Shown here: in pieces, positions 1 through 8,869 of the stretch
Numbering within the stretch: the first letter of the stretch is position 1
Layout: every line of letters starts with the position of its first letter
NCBI RefSeq assembly: GCF_003584565.2
Contig: NZ_CP031010.1
Location: 4,154,001-4,218,000, forward strand
Direction of reading: 5' to 3'
Length of the DNA: 64,000 bases
From: Alteromonas sp. RKMC-009
Lineage (GTDB): Bacteria > Pseudomonadota > Gammaproteobacteria > Enterobacterales > Alteromonadaceae
Made by a program: the position numbers and the translations under genes
The notes under the pieces: generated by a model
What the model saw: only the letters and a program-made list of their open reading frames with translations
Databases searched by the model: none
Told to the model about the DNA's origin: nothing

Positions 1-662
1 ATATCCAGATATTTCATTGTGGCATTATAGGCGTCTTCGAACTCAGGGTATTCCCAGAAGAATTCCGGCGTATCAAGCAAACCATAGTGCAGAAAAATAT
101 CGCTTTTGGTACTGAAAAGATGACCACGAATGCTGGCCAGCTTCTGTCTGCTCAGATTAATTTTACCTGATTCAGCCAGTGCCTTAGGTAAATACGCATA
201 TTGCTGAATAGTCTTTTCCGCCTGATACTCATACTGATTCAGTTTGGTAGACTGCGCCAGCGCATGACTGACAGCCAGTCGCAACAATGCTTCACCGGCC
301 GGAAGGGAAATCAGGTCGCCCTGCAGTTTGAGTAACTCAGCCCCGGTGTTAAACCGCACATGCTCCTGATGCTCACAGGAAAGGGCATCACTGCTGATTT
401 GCAGGCGATGTAAGAACGCCAGACGTTCGTCTTCGTCCACGCCCCAAAATACCAGCACGCCGTAGTCAAACAGCCATCCTTCTCCGCCCGGCAGCGGCAA
501 ATGCACAGCATCCCGGTAGCGTGTTCCGTGCTGAGACTGGCTTATTGTTGTGGTGTCAGATTCTGATAGTACATACACTGAAACCCGATCATTTGAGAAA
601 TCCATACTGGCTTCCGACTGGTTAAAAAACGGGCTGATTATGCGCTCAATTTCAGTTATCAC
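1..662 (-). CDS. RMD1/YagE (DUF155) family protein, cut by window edge
   Basis: An open reading frame runs from a GTG at 662 off the left edge with no stop, so the C-terminus is missing. The translation holds the hallmarks of the RMD1/YagE (DUF155) family: FDYGVLVFWG, then a middle helical part with LAQSTKLNQYE, and near the edge GHLFSTKSDI followed by TPEFFWEYPEFE. Eukaryotic relatives (RMD1, RMND1) are membrane-linked mitochondrial proteins; the bacterial function is not known. An alternative start is the ATG at 605, preceded by a CGGAAG-like ribosome site. Family assignment is fairly sure, function is not. Confidence 0.75.
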   Translation of the reverse strand, partial: MITEIERIISPFFNQSEASMDFSNDRVSVYVLSESDTTTISQSQHGTRYRDAVHLPLPGGEGWLFDYGVLVFWGVDEDERLAFLHRLQISSDALSCEHQEHVRFNTGAELLKLQGDLISLPAGEALLRLAVSHALAQSTKLNQYEYQAEKTIQQYAYLPKALAESGKINLSRQKLASIRGHLFSTKSDIFLHYGLLDTPEFFWEYPEFEDAYNATMKYLD

Positions 663-827
663 CTAGAAATATAAATCATTAATTTTCATGCGTTTACGAT
701 ACTTAAAGCTGATATCCAGTATGTTCTCTCTGTCACCTCATTGCACGGTCACCTTTTTCTCCGGTAATTGATTTTGTCACCGTCACTGACTTACTATGAA
801 ATACCTGACAAATTACGAGCGTTAATT

Positions 828-1001
828 ATGAAAAAAGCTGTTTTCGCATTGATTGCATTAACTTTTACCCTGGCCGGTTGCGCCCCGGAAGTTGGCTCAA
901 AAGCCTGGTGTGCTGATATGAAAGAAAAACCTAAAGGCGACTGGACGGCAAACGAAGCCGGCGACTTTGCCAAACACTGTCTGTTCAGCGACGACGATTA
1001 A
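828..1001 (+). CDS. DUF3012 small lipoprotein
   Basis: A 57-residue protein begins at the ATG at 828 (MKKAVFALIALTFTLAGC); longer frames upstream have no signal sequence. The N-terminus is a lipoprotein signal with lipobox LAGC, so the mature protein starts at Cys17. The rest (SKAWCADMKEKPKGDW, ANEAGDFAKHC) is the compact DUF3012 domain with two conserved cysteines. Proteins of this family are common in marine gammaproteobacteria and have no assigned role. The residue after the lipidated Cys is Ala, which suggests outer-membrane sorting. Confidence 0.85.
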   Translation: MKKAVFALIALTFTLAGCAPEVGSKAWCADMKEKPKGDWTANEAGDFAKHCLFSDDD

Positions 1002-1354
1002 TCATTAATCCCCTTTAACCAGCGGATTGCTGAGCGGTCACCGGCAATCCGATGTCATCCTGCCGGGCCGGTATCTGACACTGCCCGGCCTTATCCCCTG
1101 CACTTACGTTCTCTCTCTATACTTAACTCTGGCACGGTTCGTGGACTATTTACTCCGGAATATGAGTATTTCTGAATACCGTATCTACCGGATTCCGGAA
1201 AACTGTTTATTCCAATCAAAGGCTTAGCCTTATGCATCACAATTTATATTTTGCAGTAACCAGCGCAGATCTTTTCCGGTTTGTTTGACATGTGTCGCTA
1301 AACACCGACAACGTCACAACGGAAACAGCACCGCGAACGGTATTTGGGGACACG
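1002..1354. other. Intergenic gap with two GC-rich hairpins
   Basis: No convincing gene is present. Two inverted repeats follow the DUF3012 gene: GGATTGC (1024-1030) with GCAATCC (1044-1050), and GCCGGGC (1062-1068) with GCCCGGC (1083-1089). Neither is followed by a good run of T, so they may be weak terminators or RNA-stabilising structures. The right part should contain the promoter of the macrodomain gene. Confidence 0.4.
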
Positions 1355-1858
1355 ATGGCAAGGATCAGGGTTATTGACGGCGATATTACGCAACTGGAAG
1401 TGGATGCCGTCGTAAATGCAGCGAATCCAACGCTGCTGGGCGGTGGCGGCGTTGATGGTGCAATCCACCATGCTGCAGGACCGGAGCTTTTTGAGTATTG
1501 CAAAGCAGTTGGCGGATGTAAAACCGGTCAGGCTGTTTTGACACCGGGTTTTAATCTTAAAGCGCCGTATATTATTCATACCGTGGGGCCGGTATGGCGC
1601 GGCGGCATGAACCATGAAAGTGACTTGCTTTCCAAGTGCTACCGGAACAGTTTACGCCTGGCAAGTCAGAATAACATTCAAACCATTGCTTTTCCGGCGA
1701 TAAGTTGCGGCATTTACGGATATCCGGTGAATTTAGCCTGCGAGGTTGCGTTGGGTTCCATCCGCTTTCACGCCAGCGGAACAGCACTGCCCCACACCAT
1801 TTATCTGGTGTGTTTTGGTGAGGAAGTTAAATCAGGGTTCCGTCAGCTTCTGGGCTGA
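1355..1858 (+). CDS. Macrodomain O-acetyl-ADP-ribose deacetylase
   Basis: The start at 1355 is preceded by GGGGA, and the 167-residue product is one complete macrodomain. The ADP-ribose site is clear: VVNAAN (residues 19-24), the loop GGGGVDGAIH (29-38) with Asp34, and GIYGYP near residue 120. This is the MacroD/YmdB type, known to hydrolyse O-acetyl-ADP-ribose and to remove ADP-ribose from acidic protein residues. It stands alone between a lipoprotein gene and a YitT-like gene, with no ADP-ribosyltransferase beside it, so a general metabolite-repair role is more likely than a toxin-antitoxin role. Cytosolic. Confidence 0.88.
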   Translation: MARIRVIDGDITQLEVDAVVNAANPTLLGGGGVDGAIHHAAGPELFEYCKAVGGCKTGQAVLTPGFNLKAPYIIHTVGPVWRGGMNHESDLLSKCYRNSLRLASQNNIQTIAFPAISCGIYGYPVNLACEVALGSIRFHASGTALPHTIYLVCFGEEVKSGFRQLLG

Positions 1859-2065
1859 CTACGACTGGCTGGTAAGACTGGCTGGTATGACTAAATACGC
1901 CGGGTAAAACACGCACTGGTAACATCGCATTCACACAAATGCTAAAAGTCGTAAAGATTGCGCACCAGCACCAGCCCCAGCAGACTGTACAAATAAAAAA
2001 CAACCCCTTACTTCCCTTTTCCCCCTCCGTATAATACGCGCTCTTCAAAAACGGAGGGCTTTCAC

Positions 2066-2713
2066 ATGCAAAAACCAAAACACAGTGTGGTTGAAGATAT
2101 TTTTGCTTTAGTCAGTGCAGGGCTGTTCGTTGCCTTTGGCGTTTATTTATTTCAGTCGCAGGACCTGATGGTCGGCGGCGCTGCAGGGCTTGCGCTGCTG
2201 GGAACTTATGCGTTGCCTGTAGACTTCGGGGTGCTGTTTTTCCTGATCAACGTGCCGTTCTATGCCCTTGCGTGGACCCACATCAGCAAACGCTTCACCA
2301 TAAACACGTTTATCTCCGTGTCTACCGTCTCAGTACTTACTGATCTTATCCCCCGCTTTGTGGATGTCAGCAGTGCTAATCCGGTTTTCACGGCAATATT
2401 CGGCGGGATCCTCATTGGCGTAGGCATGCTGATCATGTTCCGTCATACCTCAAGTCTGGGCGGTCTTGGTATTCTGGCGTTCTATCTTCAGCAACGTTTC
2501 TCCATCCGTGCCGGTACTTTTCAGCTATCAGTAGACACCGTTATTTTGCTGTCTTCAATGCTGGTACTCGACTGGCGTCTGGTACTGATGTCAGTACTGG
2601 CGGCGTTCTGTCTGAACATGGTACTGTCCTTAAATCACCGGCCGGAAAGATATACTCTGCCGTCATTATCCAAACAAGATGACAAACTGCCGGGTGCAGG
2701 CGAAGCCAGTTAG
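2066..2713 (+). CDS. YitT family membrane protein
   Basis: The 215-residue protein has five to six hydrophobic segments and the YitT-family pattern LMVGGAAGLALL near the N-terminus and HTSSLGGLGILA in the middle. Family members often carry a cytosolic DUF2179 domain at the C-terminus; this one lacks it and ends in a short polar tail. A strong ribosome site (GGAGGG) precedes the ATG. The stop codon overlaps the stop of the convergent kinase gene by a few bases. Substrate unknown; transport is only inferred from the fold. Confidence 0.8.
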   Translation: MQKPKHSVVEDIFALVSAGLFVAFGVYLFQSQDLMVGGAAGLALLGTYALPVDFGVLFFLINVPFYALAWTHISKRFTINTFISVSTVSVLTDLIPRFVDVSSANPVFTAIFGGILIGVGMLIMFRHTSSLGGLGILAFYLQQRFSIRAGTFQLSVDTVILLSSMLVLDWRLVLMSVLAAFCLNMVLSLNHRPERYTLPSLSKQDDKLPGAGEAS

Positions 2714-3591
2714 TCTGGGCGGACGTGCACCGCCCCCCACTCCGGACCATACTTAGCTTCAATGATTTTCGCCCGGATATCTTCGGGCAGGAATGGCCTT
2801 ATAGTTCCGGCAAGTCCGCCGGACAGTACCAGTTTCCCCTGACTTTTTTCCATGGCAATACGGGCTATTGATGACAAATAGTCCGTGCCGGAACGGACTA
2901 TATCTGAAGCATACACATCGCCATTTTCCGCACAGTCAAACACAAGTCCGGCGGCGCCGGCAAACTCAGCCGGTTGCGCATAATTAAGTTTGTTCACGAA
3001 TTCCCGGGTAGTGTCTGCGCTGAAATGTGCACAGACCGCTTCAGACAGCAGTGAGACCGGCAACACACCATCCAGCGCTTCCAGCGTATGCCGCACCGCT
3101 TCACGACCGAACCAGGCTCCACTGCCCTTATCACCGATATTAAAACCGTGGCCACCATACTGAATACAATCATTGCCGCACAGAGCGGCTGCGCAGGAGC
3201 CGGTACCGGCAACCAGAACAGCCCCGTTCTCACCACCATGCGCCCCCACCAGCGCAGTATGCAAATCACTGGTGAAACGAAATGATGCAAAAGGATGCTT
3301 CCATTGACTGAGTAGTTCTGCGGCTTCTTTCACCGTTGCACCTGCCAGACCCGCACTCACATGGCACTTTGCGAGCACCGCAGCGTCATTCTCATTAACC
3401 GCAACGCCTGCATTTCGCAGGGCCAGTAAAACCGACCGGATAATGGCCGGCAGGGCTTCTTTGCCAATCCTGGCCACATTAGCAGGACCGCTTATTCCCT
3501 CACCTGCCGGTTCACCGTTTTCATCAAACACAACGGCCTTACACTTGGTGCCGCCGCCATCGACTCCGGCAATATATTGCTGGTTATTCAT
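2710..3591 (-). CDS. BadF/BadG/BcrA-type N-acetylglucosamine/N-acetylmuramic acid kinase
   Basis: The 293-residue protein is an ASKHA-fold ATPase of the BadF/BadG/BcrA/BcrD family: phosphate-1 motif GVDGGGTKCKAVVFD at the N-terminus, GTGSCAAALCG in the middle with GDKGSGAWFGREA after it, and LSGGLAGT near the end. Close family members phosphorylate GlcNAc, and the clostridial MurK of the same family phosphorylates both GlcNAc and MurNAc. Since murQ lies nearby and no PTS is seen, this kinase is a good candidate for making the MurNAc-6-phosphate that MurQ needs; that substrate is inference. It is divergent from a LacI regulator. Confidence 0.8.
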   Translation of the reverse strand: MNNQQYIAGVDGGGTKCKAVVFDENGEPAGEGISGPANVARIGKEALPAIIRSVLLALRNAGVAVNENDAAVLAKCHVSAGLAGATVKEAAELLSQWKHPFASFRFTSDLHTALVGAHGGENGAVLVAGTGSCAAALCGNDCIQYGGHGFNIGDKGSGAWFGREAVRHTLEALDGVLPVSLLSEAVCAHFSADTTREFVNKLNYAQPAEFAGAAGLVFDCAENGDVYASDIVRSGTDYLSSIARIAMEKSQGKLVLSGGLAGTIRPFLPEDIRAKIIEAKYGPEWGAVHVRPD

Positions 3592-3797
3592 TTTAATTAT
3601 TATTCTCCTGACAACTGGTCGCTGAAATCCGGCACCACGGCTAATATTAAAAGGTTGGGTTTGATATTTACCATTTATCGTTAATAAATGTCACTGCAAG
3701 GTTCCCGTTCAGGATTAAATTTCATTATAAAACAATACAACAACGTTTTTTATGGCATGATGGCGTTCATGTCCAACGGACTGACAGGATTTTCTGA
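3592..3797. promoter_or_regulatory. Divergent promoter region, kinase / LacI regulator
   Basis: This 206-base AT-rich stretch separates the amino-sugar kinase (leftward) from the LacI-type regulator (rightward) and must contain both promoters. An imperfect dyad around AACGTT at about 3738-3751 has the central CG step liked by LacI-family proteins, but the arms match poorly. The LacI gene has an ACAGGA ribosome site ahead of a TTG start. Confidence 0.4.
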
Positions 3798-4841
3798 TTG
3801 AAAACAACGATCAAGGATGTCGCTGAACTCGCAGGCGTATCCTTTAAAACCGTTTCACGGGTTGTGAACAAAGAACCCAACGTGAGCGAAGAAACCGTTG
3901 AAAAAGTGCAGGCTGCTATCAGGCAGCTGAATTATCGTCCCAATCCGGCTGCAAGAAACCTCGCCAGTGATAAGTCCTATTCTATAGCTTACGTCTATGA
4001 TAATCCGAACGCTTATTACGTTATCGACATGCAAAAAGGCTTGCTTACCGAATGCTACCGGAAAGACTACGAATTACTGATCCACCCCTGCGATGCTGCC
4101 GGAGAAGATATCGTTCAGGACATTCTTCATATGGCTACCCGCTCGAACCTGGCTGGTCTCGTATTATCTCCGCCTTTATCTGAAATGCCGGAACTGCTTA
4201 CACAGATAGCCAGTTACGGATTACCGTTTGTCGGCATAGTTTCCGGAGAAGTACCTTTTGGTATTCACGGCAAATGGCTGTGTATTGACGATTTTCAGGC
4301 TTCCTGCGATATCGTGAATCACCTGATCCACCAGGGCCACAAACGCATTGGCTTTATCTCAGGGAACAGAAATCACCGCTCTACACTGGAACGGGAACGG
4401 GGTTATCTGGATGCACTGGAAAATTATCGTCTGGATACCAGTGCAGAACTGAGAATAGACGGCGAGTACAATTTCGAAAGTGGTGTATCGGCTATGAAGC
4501 AGTTTCTCGCACTGGCGAACCCGCCTACAGCGGTGTTTGCCTGTAATGATGAACTCGCCGCCGGCGCTTTGCTGGAAGCAAGACTGAATAATATTCAGGT
4601 CCCTCAGGACATGGCGATAGCAGGTTTTGAGAACAGTCCGTTTTCGCGGCAAACTTCTCCGGCCATAACGACTGCAGAACAGGATACCGTGGCCATAGCC
4701 CGTAAGGCCGCCGGCTTACTCATCGACACCATTTCACAAAGCAAACGACACGCTAAGCCGGTGTTTGAAGAAACGGACAGTATCTCCTATTGCCCGGAAT
4801 TGATAATCAGAGATTCCACAACGAAAAAGCCCGGCAACTGA
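3798..4841 (+). CDS. LacI family transcriptional regulator
   Basis: The 347-residue protein starts with TTG at 3798, at the correct place for the DNA-binding head: TIKDVAELAGVSFKTVSRVV is the helix-turn-helix and LNYRPNPAARNLAS the hinge. The rest is a periplasmic-binding-protein-like sensor domain (GHKRIGFISGN, FACNDELAAGALLEA, IAGFENSPFS). In Alteromonadales a LacI-type NagR controls chitin and GlcNAc genes; divergence from an amino-sugar kinase suggests an amino-sugar effector here. The stop codon sits inside the loop of a terminator hairpin. Confidence 0.85.
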   Translation: MKTTIKDVAELAGVSFKTVSRVVNKEPNVSEETVEKVQAAIRQLNYRPNPAARNLASDKSYSIAYVYDNPNAYYVIDMQKGLLTECYRKDYELLIHPCDAAGEDIVQDILHMATRSNLAGLVLSPPLSEMPELLTQIASYGLPFVGIVSGEVPFGIHGKWLCIDDFQASCDIVNHLIHQGHKRIGFISGNRNHRSTLERERGYLDALENYRLDTSAELRIDGEYNFESGVSAMKQFLALANPPTAVFACNDELAAGALLEARLNNIQVPQDMAIAGFENSPFSRQTSPAITTAEQDTVAIARKAAGLLIDTISQSKRHAKPVFEETDSISYCPELIIRDSTTKKPGN

Positions 4842-4852
4842 GCCGGGCTTTG
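4826..4852. terminator. Bidirectional rho-independent terminator
   Basis: Stem AAGCCCGGC / GCCGGGCTT with a six-base loop. On the plus strand only three T follow, but on the minus strand the hairpin is followed by TTTTT, so it is stronger for leftward transcription. It overlaps the end of the LacI gene and directly follows the small minus-strand ORF at 4855-4959. Confidence 0.8.
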
Positions 4853-4854
4853 TG

Positions 4855-4959
4855 TCATTTCGCTTTAGGCGGCGTCGCCTTTGGCGCAGATCCTTGTTGA
4901 TTAACGGGACGTGAATACGCACCTCTGTTCACTCTCGCTCTACTATAACCTGTTCTCAT
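4855..4959 (-). CDS. Putative 34-residue basic protein
   Basis: A short open frame (MRTGYSRARVNRGAYSRP then VNQQGSAPKATPPKAK) has an AGAGGT ribosome site six bases ahead of its ATG and ends directly at a hairpin whose T-run favours the minus strand. Nine of the 34 residues are Arg or Lys and none is Asp or Glu. No known family is recognised. Signals on both sides argue that it is expressed, but this size is within reach of chance. Confidence 0.4.
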   Translation of the reverse strand: MRTGYSRARVNRGAYSRPVNQQGSAPKATPPKAK

Positions 4960-5340
4960 AACTTACCTCTTAATTGGTCAGAAACAGACTCCTTCTCCAG
5001 CAAGGCATCCGGCATGTATCGAAAATAAACTATAGGATGTGATAACAAACCTGGCCGTAATCCTTTCGGCTAACCTTGCTGACACCGCAACCCGCAGGAA
5101 GAATAGACAGAACTTGCAACGAATCTTAAATACTTTATTCTAAAGAATGGAGATAATTAGAATAAAAAAGCAGTCCGGAAGATGGAAATGAAAATGTGGA
5201 ATCACTACCTGCTTGCGATATCAACAGTATATTGCGGCCAAATTAAAGCAAACACAAGCGCAATGTGTTCAACCCGCTTAAATTATCGCCGGGTAACAAA
5301 AGCCGGTTCTTTATGATCACCGGCGCATTCGGATACGTCA
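4960..5340. other. AT-rich intergenic gap upstream of truncated DUF819 gene
   Basis: The stretch has no coding frame of note on either strand, although a DUF819 protein would need roughly half its coding sequence here. It holds one copy of the GAATA-N3-TATTC-like element (5128-5140, minus strand). The remaining sequence shows no repeat, tRNA or insertion-sequence end. Confidence 0.5.
5128..5140 (-). promoter_or_regulatory. Candidate RpiR/MurR-type operator, site 4
   Basis: On the minus strand this reads GAATA-AAG-TATTT, which matches nine of the ten arm positions of the palindrome GAATA-N3-TATTC seen upstream of the symporter. It lies between the small minus-strand ORF and the truncated DUF819 gene. 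AT-rich sequence makes chance matches possible. Confidence 0.3.
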
Positions 5341-5976
5341 GTGCCCTATGCAGCTCATTTCAACCGCTGGGTAAAAGCCGACAGCCGTGCGCTGGATGAT
5401 GTGAGTGCAAGGCTGGCAGAATCGAAGACGGACCAAACTCAGGTGTCAGGCGGCAATGTGCTGATGCTGCTGGCCTTATCCTGCGTTGTCTCATCACTGT
5501 CCCAGTGGCTCGCGGCGATGTTGCCGGCCTCCGCTTATTTTTCTACTACCGCCTGGACTGTTGCACTGGTCACCCTGGCCGGGATCGCCGGCGCTGTTAC
5601 TCCCCTTCGCCGCGTGGGTGGTGCAGATGTGGTGGCTACCGTACTGCTGAACCTGATGATTGCGCTTATTGCATCCAGAGCCAGTTTTTCAGAATTGCTG
5701 GAAGCGCCGGTGTATATACTGGCCGGCGGTTGTATCTTACTCACTCACGGGGTGATTATGGTTATTGCGGCGAAACTCTTCCGGCTGGATTTGTTTACCT
5801 GCGGCCTGGCGTCACTGGCGAATATTGGTGGTGTTGCTTCAGCCCCCGTGCTTGCAGCCTCATACTCAAAAGCACTCATTCCGGTTGGCGTGTTGATGGC
5901 AATGCTGGGTTACATCGTTGGTACAGCAGGAGGACTGGCCGTGGGCAAGGTATTGTCATTGATTGCCGGCGCCTGA
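5341..5976 (+). pseudogene. DUF819 membrane protein, 5'-truncated
   Basis: The 211-residue frame matches only the C-terminal half of DUF819 (YjcL-like) membrane proteins, which are usually close to 400 residues. It starts abruptly at FNRWVKADSRALD, normally a mid-protein loop, and continues with about five membrane segments, the conserved LANIGGVASAPVLAASY and GYIVGTAGGL. An in-frame stop (TGA at 5314) lies upstream, and the 380 bases before it show no N-terminal half. It may be a decayed gene or, less likely, a short functional version. Convergent with alr. Confidence 0.7.
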
Positions 5977-5996
5977 ATGACGCCGGCGGGTACTCA

Positions 5997-7070
5997 CTAG
6001 ACGTGTTTAACAATGCGGGGCACCCGCTGGGATAAGCGGGTGACAAGATCGTAAGAAATTGTCCCGGCGTGGCGGGCCACTTCACCCACTGACAGTTGAT
6101 GTCCCCACAGTTCCACCCGGTCACCGGGCGCCGGAGCCGGAATATCAGTCACATCAATGGTAATCATATCCATCGACACTCTGCCGGCCAGTGCCGCACG
6201 GTGTCCGTTAACCATTACCGGCGTACCGTTGGGACATTGTCTGGGATACCCGTCAGCATAGCCGATACCCGCAGTGGCAATCACAGAACGGCGCTTCGCC
6301 TGCCAGGTATCGCCGTACCCCACTGTTTCACCGGCTTCTATAGTGCGCAGAGCAATAATACTTGCCTGAAGCGTCATCACCGGTTGCAGATCCAGCCCGC
6401 AGGGTGTGTCCAGAGGCTCGGCGCCGTACATGGCAATACCGGTGCGGTTCCAGTTTCCCCGCGCTTGCGGCCAGCCCACGGTCCCCGGGGAATTGGCAAT
6501 GCTGACTGCAAATCCGGTAGCTGCCCGAACCTGCTCAAAGGCATCCAGCTGCTTTTGTACCGACTGACTGCCCGTTTCATCACCGCATGCCAGATGCGTA
6601 ACCAGCACGGTATCGTCAGTTAACATATCCCGGTATTTCGCCACCATGGGTAATACTTCATCACAGGCAAATCCCAGACGGTGCATGCCCGAATCCACTT
6701 TTAACCATATCGCCGGACGGCGATCAGAAGGGCACGCTTTCAACCAGCAAAGTTGCTCTTCGCTGTGAACAACCACAATGCAATTTTCCCGCGCAGCCAC
6801 AGCGCATTCAGTCGCCTGGTGAGGGCCCTCAAGGATAACCACCGGAGCCTGAATGCCGCCTTCCCGTAACGCCAGCGCTTCTTCTGTAATAGCAACCGCA
6901 AACGCAGGAGAGACTTTACGTAATATCCGCGCCACATTGACTGCCCCGTGTCCGTAAGCATCAGCTTTTACCACCGCCATATTCTGTCCTTCACCGGCCA
7001 GAGAGGAAAGTACACGGAAATTATGCAATAGTGCGTCGGCGTGGATAACAGCCTGGGTTTGTCTGCTCAA
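5997..7070 (-). CDS. alr: Alanine racemase
   Basis: The 357-residue protein is a complete fold-type III PLP enzyme that interconverts L- and D-alanine. The PLP lysine lies in VVKADAYGHG (Lys35), and the second catalytic base is the Tyr in GYGDTW near residue 250; RVSMDMITIDVT and YDLVTRL are also family signatures. It starts with TTG, with GGAG 13 bases upstream. The gene is divergent from the sodium/solute symporter of the murein salvage locus, so besides supplying D-Ala for the wall it may convert D-Ala freed from old stem peptides; the second role is inference. Confidence 0.93.
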   Translation of the reverse strand: MSRQTQAVIHADALLHNFRVLSSLAGEGQNMAVVKADAYGHGAVNVARILRKVSPAFAVAITEEALALREGGIQAPVVILEGPHQATECAVAARENCIVVVHSEEQLCWLKACPSDRRPAIWLKVDSGMHRLGFACDEVLPMVAKYRDMLTDDTVLVTHLACGDETGSQSVQKQLDAFEQVRAATGFAVSIANSPGTVGWPQARGNWNRTGIAMYGAEPLDTPCGLDLQPVMTLQASIIALRTIEAGETVGYGDTWQAKRRSVIATAGIGYADGYPRQCPNGTPVMVNGHRAALAGRVSMDMITIDVTDIPAPAPGDRVELWGHQLSVGEVARHAGTISYDLVTRLSQRVPRIVKHV

Positions 7071-7202
7071 CGGCGGGGGCTCCTGATCTAAAATTAGCGC
7101 TGAAAGCTATCTTACAACGACGGGATAATTCCAGCTATACAAATTAATTGGAATAATCTATTCTGGGATTTCAATTGAATTAAAATAATGTAACAGGGTC
7201 GC
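7071..7202. promoter_or_regulatory. Divergent promoter region, alr / symporter, with palindromes
   Basis: This 132-base AT-rich region serves alr leftward and the symporter-murQ-namZ operon rightward. It contains the perfect palindrome GAATA-ATC-TATTC (7151-7163) and, seven bases on, TTCAATTGAA (7170-7179). The first is treated as a candidate operator of the RpiR regulator encoded downstream. Confidence 0.5.
7151..7163 (+). promoter_or_regulatory. Candidate RpiR/MurR-type operator, site 1
   Basis: GAATA-ATC-TATTC is a perfect inverted repeat with five-base arms, placed 40 bases before the start of the sodium/solute symporter gene. Close relatives of the element lie at 5128, 11897 and 20338, all in promoter regions of the same salvage locus. 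Confidence 0.45.
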
Positions 7203-8795
7203 ATGTTAGAGCATTACGCGTTAGCAGACTTACTGGTTTTCGCCGCTTACGGTTTGCTTCTTATCGCCAGTGGCTGGCTGTTTAACCGCTCCAGCCGCTC
7301 AGCCAAAGATTACTTCCTGGGTGGCAACAGCATGCCGGTCTGGGTTGTGGCGATTTCTGTACTGGCAACGTCCCAGTCTGCTGCCACGTTTCTGGGAGGC
7401 CCGGATCAGGGTTACCGGGGCGACCTGACCTACCTGTCAACCAACATCGGCGCATTCATCGCCGCTTTCTTTGTTGCCGCTTTTCTTATCCCGCGATTTT
7501 ATAAACACAATGTCTACACGGTATACGAACTGCTGGAACAGCGCTTTGGTGAACAGGCCAAACAACTGGCCGGTGCCATGTACCTTTCCGGCCGCGTGTT
7601 CGCCAGTGGCGCAAGGCTGTATATGGCAGCACTGGCTGTCGCCATGATTCTGTTCGGCAACATTGATGCATCCAGCGTCATTCTTGCCACCGTCATTATT
7701 ACAGTCGCAGGGCTTGTCTATACGGTTTATGGCGGGATCCGCACAGTTATCTATTCTGACGTGTTACAGGCTGCGGTGTATATCTGTGCCGCGGTAGCCG
7801 TGATTATAGCACTGTTAAATGCAATTCCGGCTTCTCTGGCCGATATCGTTAACGCCCTTCAGCATCCGGCGCCGGATACGCCTTCAAAATTAAGGTTGTT
7901 CGATACCCGGCTTGATTTCACTAACAGCGGCGTTTTCAGTTTGTTCTCTGTTTTTACCGGATTTGTGCTTCTGAACATCGCCGCTTTTGGCCTCGACCAG
8001 GATATGACGCAACGGGTGCTGACCTGCAAAAGTGCCAAAGAAGGCAGCAAAGCCATGCTGCTTTCGGTGGTGATGGTGATTCCGGTGATGTGCCTGTTTT
8101 TAATCATCGGTTTACTGCTGTTTGTTTACTATCAACGTCCCGATTTAATGGCCGGTGGCAGTGGTGAAAACCCCGTTCCGGTATTTGCCGGTGAACCGGT
8201 CACCATATTCATGTACTACGTGCTCAGCGAAATTCCTGATGGTGTTCGCGGCCTGGTCACCGTGGGTATTCTGGCTGCCGCTCTGTCTACATTAAATTCC
8301 GGCCTGAACTCCATGTCCAGTGTTCTGATCCAGGACATGTACCGCCCCTGGCTGGCCCGCCGGAACACGCAAAAGAACGACGCTCACTTTGTCAAAGCAG
8401 GACGCTTCGCCATGTTATTAATGGCATTGTCATTAGGATTTATGGCGTGTCTGTGCTATTACTGGCAACAACATACCGACATGCCGCTGCTGCAATTTGC
8501 ACTTGGCGTCATGGTTTTCTCGTACAGTGGTTTACTTGGCGTTTATTTTGTCACGCTATTTTCCCGCCGTGGAAGCCGTCGTTCGGTGATAGCAGCGTTG
8601 ATCACCGGTTTTCTGCTACCCTTGTCCATGCAACCCTATATTATTGAGAGTATTTTGCCGGCCCGCCTGCAGTTTGAACTCGGGTTCACATGGCAACTGG
8701 TAGCCGGTACGCTCATATCCACGCTTATTTGTGCTATGGGTAATACACCCGCAGGCTATAATAAAGATACACAGCAACCGGAACCGGTTCAGTAA
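7203..8795 (+). CDS. Sodium:solute symporter, probably for an amino sugar
   Basis: The 530-residue protein belongs to the SSS (SLC5-like) family with about 13 to 14 membrane helices. The signatures SAKDYFLGGNSMPVWVVAIS, SQSAATFLGGPDQGY, YTVYGGIRTVIYSDVLQ and LAAALSTLNSGLNSMSSVL, the last carrying sodium-site residues, are all present. It heads an operon with murQ and namZ, so the likely cargo is MurNAc or a MurNAc-containing product of NamZ. Cargo is inferred from neighbours; the family also carries sialic acid, sugars and vitamins. Confidence 0.85.
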   Translation: MLEHYALADLLVFAAYGLLLIASGWLFNRSSRSAKDYFLGGNSMPVWVVAISVLATSQSAATFLGGPDQGYRGDLTYLSTNIGAFIAAFFVAAFLIPRFYKHNVYTVYELLEQRFGEQAKQLAGAMYLSGRVFASGARLYMAALAVAMILFGNIDASSVILATVIITVAGLVYTVYGGIRTVIYSDVLQAAVYICAAVAVIIALLNAIPASLADIVNALQHPAPDTPSKLRLFDTRLDFTNSGVFSLFSVFTGFVLLNIAAFGLDQDMTQRVLTCKSAKEGSKAMLLSVVMVIPVMCLFLIIGLLLFVYYQRPDLMAGGSGENPVPVFAGEPVTIFMYYVLSEIPDGVRGLVTVGILAAALSTLNSGLNSMSSVLIQDMYRPWLARRNTQKNDAHFVKAGRFAMLLMALSLGFMACLCYYWQQHTDMPLLQFALGVMVFSYSGLLGVYFVTLFSRRGSRRSVIAALITGFLLPLSMQPYIIESILPARLQFELGFTWQLVAGTLISTLICAMGNTPAGYNKDTQQPEPVQ

Positions 8796-8869
8796 CAGAA
8801 CGCTGCCGTTAAAAATAACAACAAAACAATCCAAAGCAATAAAGTAGAGCAACAGAACTAAGGCAAATT

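Noticed and set aside
1027..1227. 66-codon plus-strand frame after the DUF3012 gene
   Set aside because: It spans two GC-rich hairpins and has no ribosome site or recognisable protein pattern.
1863..1887. Tandem copy of GACTGGCTGGTA after the macrodomain gene
   Set aside because: Only two copies of 12 bases one base apart, without symmetry or other copies; probably a small slippage duplication.
5505..6035. 176-codon plus-strand frame overlapping the DUF819 remnant
   Set aside because: It is the +2 shadow of the membrane-protein frame, rich in Tyr, Cys and Arg, and not protein-like.
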